This document shows positions 60,267 through 64,000 of a stretch of 64,000 bases of DNA, piece by piece (the first letter of the stretch is position 1; each line of letters opens with the position of its first letter). Under the pieces are notes generated by a model. That model was not told the DNA's origin. It did not search any database and worked only from the letters and a program-made list of their open reading frames with translations. Made by a program: the position numbers and the translations under genes. Origin of the DNA: Adiantum capillus-veneris (Eukaryota; Streptophyta; Polypodiopsida; Polypodiales; Pteridaceae); NCBI GenBank assembly GCA_014529385.2, contig CM043956.1, positions 92,592,221 to 92,656,220 on the forward strand, read 5' to 3'.

Positions 60267-60509
60267 ATGAGTAAGAAACTGACGTATCTCCATTGGTCGC
60301 TTTTGTTTTGTATATTAGTTATTTCGTATGTCTTGTATAGTTCTCCGCAAGTCATCATTAGAAGGTTCTTCAATAGGCATAAACAAGTCGTGTTGGTAGC
60401 TAGTTGGCTTTACAAGTCCCGAGGAGTTGGGTTAGTCTTCCTTAATATAATTACTATTTTGCTACTATGTGGTTTACATAAAACGGCATTGCAAGCAAAA
60501 AAAGCTTGA
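60267..60509 (+). CDS. small membrane-protein ORF after the group II intron, unknown
   Basis: An 80-codon frame from ATG 60267 with two predicted membrane helices (YLHWSLLFCILVISYVLY and GLVFLNIITILLLCGL) separated by a basic loop (IIRRFFNRHKQ). It starts about 55 bp after the intron end. It could be a 3' exon of the intron's host gene or an independent ORF. It is not recognisable as a standard mitochondrial gene. Confidence 0.3.
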   Translation: MSKKLTYLHWSLLFCILVISYVLYSSPQVIIRRFFNRHKQVVLVASWLYKSRGVGLVFLNIITILLLCGLHKTALQAKKA

Positions 60510-60564
60510 GATCATTTCAACGGGTGGCCTTGGCATTTACTAAGGTCACCTCTAACGTTTTACT

Positions 60565-60635
60565 CGCTAGGTAACATAATGGCAATGTATTGGACTGCAA
60601 ATCCTAGAATGAGGGCTCGACTCCATCCCTAGCCT
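60565..60635 (+). tRNA. trnC-GCA: mitochondrial tRNA-Cys (GCA)
   Basis: The sequence GCTAGGTAACATAATGG, then the anticodon arm TTGGA-CTGCAAA-TCCTA (anticodon GCA), matches land-plant mitochondrial trnC. The T loop reads CTCGACT instead of the usual TTCGACC, needing one C-to-U change, and the acceptor is (C)GCTAGG/CCTAGCC. The first acceptor pair and one T-stem pair (G opposite A) are mismatched, so the copy may be degraded. Confidence 0.8.
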
Positions 60636-61060
60636 ATTCCTTTTCTTTCAAAGGCCCCTCTTGCTTGCTTGCTTGATTCAAGGGTAGTTGGAGAATGTGG
60701 TACGATGAAAGTCATAGGCCGTGTTTAGAGAGGAGTCATTGTCTATAGCCTGTATGGTAAAATCTTTTAGATAGGACTAAGAAATGGCAGCTTACCTTAT
60801 TGTAGATGCCAGCCATTCAAGTTTACTAATCTCCAACCTATGATCTAAGTCAATAGAATCACACAGCACACACTAGTATGGAAGAATCTTGATCCGCTGG
60901 CCGGTGAGCAGGGCACTTTAACCCACGACCAAATTCCCTATGAAATGAACGTTGATAAAATCCCTGCATCGCATGTAATAGCACGTTGACCATGTTTCCA
61001 ACCAACACAAACAACACCCTATTTAATCAGGGTATGCCTCGTGTCTGCGTGCTCGTTTGG

Positions 61061-61145
61061 GCACGAAGTTCATTCTAACATCGTAGACACCGAGAGTTTA
61101 GTTGGTTGAGCCCGGAAGTGCAGTCCCAAAAGGCAATCCCGACGC
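61061..61145 (+). repeat. mitochondrial dispersed repeat, copy 2
   Basis: Direct-orientation copy of 53810-53889, 7.25 kb away, differing by a few substitutions and a short insertion (CAGTCCC). Confidence 0.85.
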
Positions 61146-61376
61146 GTTGGGTGATCTCATTAATAGCATGTAAACTATAGGTCGGCTTTCTTTTCAAAGT
61201 TCTTTACTATTTTCTATTAACTTTATGAAAATAAAGTCTTCAGGGTCTATGTTAGGCCCGTAGGATTCCGTTTTGTCTTTAGATTAAGAATCGTTGTATT
61301 TTCTAGAAACTCTTTTCGACATAAAGAAAGGGCCTGAATAATTGCCTTTAACCCAATCCAAGGCCAAAAAGCTATA

Positions 61377-61564
61377 ACGCTGTTTATTACGTAGTTTTGT
61401 CTTCCTTTTTTATCTTAACGTCTTCAGGTATTCAACAAGCCATCCTTTAGCAAGTGTTGAAGACAAAACTACGCTGTTTATTACGTAGTTTTTTCTTCCT
61501 TTTTTATCTTAACTTCTTCAGGTATTCAACAATCCATCCTTTAGCAGGTGTTGAAGATAAAGTA
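61377..61564 (+). repeat. 94-bp tandem repeat with hairpin
   Basis: Two copies, 61377-61470 and 61471-61564, each beginning ACGCTGTTTATTACGTAG. They share TATCTTAAC-TCTTCAGGTATTCAACAA and CATCCTTTAGCA-GTGTTGAAGA. At the boundary AAAACTACG ... CGTAGTTTT can form a hairpin (about 61465-61492), resembling a mitochondrial 3'-end processing structure. Confidence 0.88.
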
Positions 61565-61929
61565 GCCTTAGGTACTTAAATTGGAGGTAACGTAAATGAA
61601 TTAATAGATAAAGACTTAGTTCTTTAACGTCATTTGAGATGGCTAACTCAGATGAAGTAGTAGGCAAATTTGTTTCCTTTTCTTAAGGAGTTACATGTAA
61701 GTTTAAGGAAAAAAACAAACCTATGAATTTAAAAAAAAACCAAAAAAGCCATTAGCAAAAGCTTAAGCAAGAGTACCAAATCCAAGTCAGCCATGTAATT
61801 TAGAAGCATATCAAAGGGCATGCATGTGTAAGAGTATTGAAAAAAGACCTGCTTACCGGATATCCCACCCGCCATTAACAGTGCCTAGTGCTCCAGTGGG
61901 CAATTAAATGACACGCAAGAGAAAAAACA

Positions 61930-62012
61930 GGGAGAGTGGCTGAGTGGTTAAAAGTGACAGACTGTAAATCTATTGAAGGTTTTCTATGTAAGTTCAAATC
62001 CTGCCTCTCCCA
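61930..62012 (+). tRNA. trnY-GUA: mitochondrial tRNA-Tyr (GUA)
   Basis: An 83-nt class II tRNA with acceptor GGGAGAG/CTCTCCC plus A, D loop GAGTGGTTAAAAG, anticodon arm ACAGA-CTGTAAA-TCTAT (anticodon GTA) and a long variable arm (GAAGG-TTTTC). It closely follows land-plant mitochondrial trnY. The lower anticodon-stem pair C opposite A is a candidate C-to-U site. Confidence 0.92.
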
Positions 62013-62070
62013 TCCCAATAAGTGGCAGTTCAAAAAAGATGTTAGCCTTTATAGATAGCGAAACGTATAT

Positions 62071-63276
62071 TTAACACTAGTTCTGTAATTGGACACTTAA
62101 GTGTCCTGCTTTTCTACCAAGTTTTGGTAATTTATTTGTCAAGCTAGAAAGACGATTTTTACTCCTTGCTTCTACCATAGATTGGTTATGAGGGAAAGAA
62201 AACATTGGATTTTTCTCTATATCAAAATACATTCTATATGGAGAGAATTTTGGTAAGTTCTAAGACATAAATTTTAGTAAAATTTCAATCTGTTTTGCCA
62301 AAAAAAAAACATAAAATCATTATATCTTTTTGTAGAGATGGCCTTTTTTATGTTTATAAAAGCCAAGTGTCAGCACTTAGTGTTGCAAAATAATGGAATG
62401 CACTTCAAGACAAGTTTTCAAGTCACATGCAAGCTATAGACATAATTTCATACTTGAGCACGTGCTGAATAAGAGCATAATTTTGGTCTTCCAAAGGTCC
62501 CCTCATGAAATTGGTACTATTCTAGTGCAATTTGACAACAACAAATGACTTTATATGTTTAAACCACGAAACTAAGTATTTTTTGGGCTCCCTAACTCAA
62601 TTAAATCTTGTTGCTTGAACTCTATCTTGAAATTTTTTATCGTGCAAAAACTCTTGAAAATCTTGAGTTCTCCATAAGAACATTGAAACCAAGGTCTTAG
62701 GCACCCCAATTGTGTATGTACCACGTACTTTGATACATTTAGTTGATCTACATGGAAAGTTTGATATTATTTGAAGTTTTGAATGCTTATGTCTCAAGAA
62801 TGAAAAAATGAAAGTTTTCTCTTATGTGGTCGCTCACAAATACATCAGAAACATATTTTTCTTTGTATACAACGATATGCTTGAAATGACCTTATCAAAC
62901 ACATGGAACTGTCCAATATTTTATATACTCCAAAGTCAATTTTTTTGCACATGAAACTTTCAATTATCTATAGCATAATTGTGGAAGAGTCACCTAAAAT
63001 TTTCTACAATGTCGCTTCATTTTTTCTTGAGCTTAAAAAGGCAATTTCTTCAAATTGTCAATCGAAGTTTTATGAGGGTCAACTTGATGAGTATAGTCCT
63101 TGATCATGATATATTCTAAAATGCAAGGTTATATTTTTAAAAGACCCTCTAGCTAACATATTTAAGCATATCAAGAGGGTTTTCTTAAATAAACTGTTTA
63201 ATGCAAGTAGCATTTAATTAAAATTGTTAAAAAAGGACATTTAAAGTGTCCTGTTTTGGTACCAAACTAGTGTTAA
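62071..63276. mobile_element. nonautonomous piggyBac-type element (TTAA-CACTAGTT ends)
   Basis: The unit 62075-63272 (1198 bp) begins CACTAGTT and ends AACTAGTG, and is flanked on both sides by TTAA (62071-62074, 63273-63276), the piggyBac target duplication. Subterminal inverted blocks repeat inside: the perfect palindrome GGACACTTAAGTGTCC at 62091-62106 and GGACATTTAAAGTGTCC near 63235. The interior is AT-rich and encodes no transposase, so it would depend on one elsewhere. It lies about 60 bp from trnY. Confidence 0.82.
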
Positions 63277-64000
63277 GGATTTGCCTAGGCTAAAAAAAAC
63301 CAACATAACTATACAATGGCCTTAACTGCGTGCACAAAATCTCTCTCTTTTACCCATACCATCAGCAATGACTAGACAGTCTTGCTTCCCCTTACTCCAC
63401 CCACCTTTTTCGTTGGATTGACTTTTCCTCGCCTAACGACTTTAAACCAACTAGTACACCATTAGACTTACTAAATACCGATGCAGTCAAGTTGATAACG
63501 AACATTCTTGAGATGAGGGGCTCAGCTCAAATGGTTACATAGACGAGATTACCTTCTTGCCTACCTATGATTACAAGAGAGAGATAATGTCATAAAATCT
63601 AATATCAACCTATCTCAAATGATAAACGGCAGTTCAAGAGAGAGGAACAACAACAATGGTAAGAAAGCATAAAGGGGTAGATTTTGGGTGTGTGTGTTTC
63701 CTTATAAATTGCTCCCCCCTCACCTCTTTCCTTCACAAATGCAACAAGCCTTAAGGATCTCTCTCCCTTCCTTGCTCTCAAGCTCTACCCTCGCGCTCGG
63801 GCTTCAAGCTCTCAAGCTCTCAAGCTCTCTCTCTTGGGCTTGCCTTCAACTTTCAAGGCTTCAAGCTCTCTCTCCCTTGGTCTCAAGAAGTGAAGCCTCT
63901 CTCAAGCTCTCTATCTCAAGCATGCATTGTGTCTGTTGTGAATGTACTATGACCACGTATCACCATATGTTGCAATCAAGCCATAATAAGGTCGAATGGT
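63277..64000. other. intergenic with a CTCAAGCTCT minisatellite
   Basis: No gene is recognised. From about 63770 to 63930 the unit CTCAAGCTCT and variants recur about ten times. The phrase TGTCATAAAATCTAATATC at 63589 also occurs at 19397 beside another LTR-rich region, so it may be LTR-derived. Confidence 0.5.

Larger units (their letters stand above)
51800..62040. other. mitochondrial-derived block (probable NUMT, about 10 kb)
   Basis: The segment carries atp9, nad6, a group II intron 3' end, and trnR(UCG), trnC(GCA) and trnY(GUA). Its base composition is more even than the flanks and it has no dinucleotide tracts. A chromovirus end lies on the left and a TTAA-flanked DNA transposon begins about 60 bp after trnY. 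Missing start codons and a homopolymer frameshift argue that it is a nuclear copy rather than active mtDNA. Long stretches (53400-58590 and 59160-59940) hold no gene I recognise, which is common in fern mitochondrial spacers. Confidence 0.8.

Overview
This window looks like nuclear DNA of a large-genome vascular plant, most likely a fern. Four things point there. A tau-class glutathione S-transferase has the standard single phase-0 intron. Decayed LTR retrotransposons and long CT/GA/GT microsatellites are very dense. PPR gene remnants are present. The mitochondrial-type genes near the right end only read through if stop codons are changed by U-to-C RNA editing, which is typical of ferns, hornworts and some lycophytes. 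The species is an inference.

Layout. 0-5 kb: low-complexity DNA and LTR ends. 4.9-7.4 kb: an apparently intact GST gene behind a tandemly duplicated promoter/5'UTR. 7.4-8.8 kb: a Copia LTR fused head-on to an opposite-strand Copia fragment. 9.1-17.9 kb: the most unusual part, a multi-gene block with four spliced genes in alternating orientation. Gene A is transposase-like and plus-strand. Gene B is acidic, unknown and minus-strand. Gene C is plus-strand and joins a clear histone H3 tail and fold to an Ulp1/SENP-type cysteine protease. Gene D is a complete minus-strand 390-aa BAH-like protein. A second, decayed copy of gene A at 48.5-50.2 kb argues that A belongs to a repeated, mobile family.

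18-28 kb: LTR fragments, a minisatellite, a minus-strand Gypsy, a 1.68-kb unit with about 120-bp inverted repeats around a Penelope-like reverse transcriptase, and a Gypsy relative with a retropepsin domain downstream of integrase. 27.6-32.9 kb: a complete-length but dead Copia element with a CATAG target duplication. 33-41.9 kb: an LTR element with a long coiled-coil gag-like ORF, four roughly 285-bp repeats built on a 22-bp palindrome, and a second copy of the integrase-then-protease Gypsy. 41.9-46.1 kb: two PPR remnants bracketing a LINE fragment and a GST pseudogene, a segmental duplicate of the 5.8-7.4 kb locus. 46-48.5 kb: pyrimidine-rich low-complexity DNA. 50.3-51.5 kb: the 3' end of a chromodomain Gypsy.

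51.8-62.0 kb is a mitochondrial-derived block holding atp9, an adjoining repeat-bearing ORF, nad6, a group II intron 3' end, trnR(UCG), trnC(GCA) and trnY(GUA). Nuclear transposons flank it on both sides, so it is best read as a NUMT. A 1.2-kb TTAA-flanked, piggyBac-type nonautonomous element follows it directly.

Coordinates of exons and element ends were read by eye. Element termini are firm only for the 27.6-32.9 kb Copia, the TTAA element and, approximately, the Penelope-like unit. No similarity search was possible, so 'novel' here means not recognised by me.
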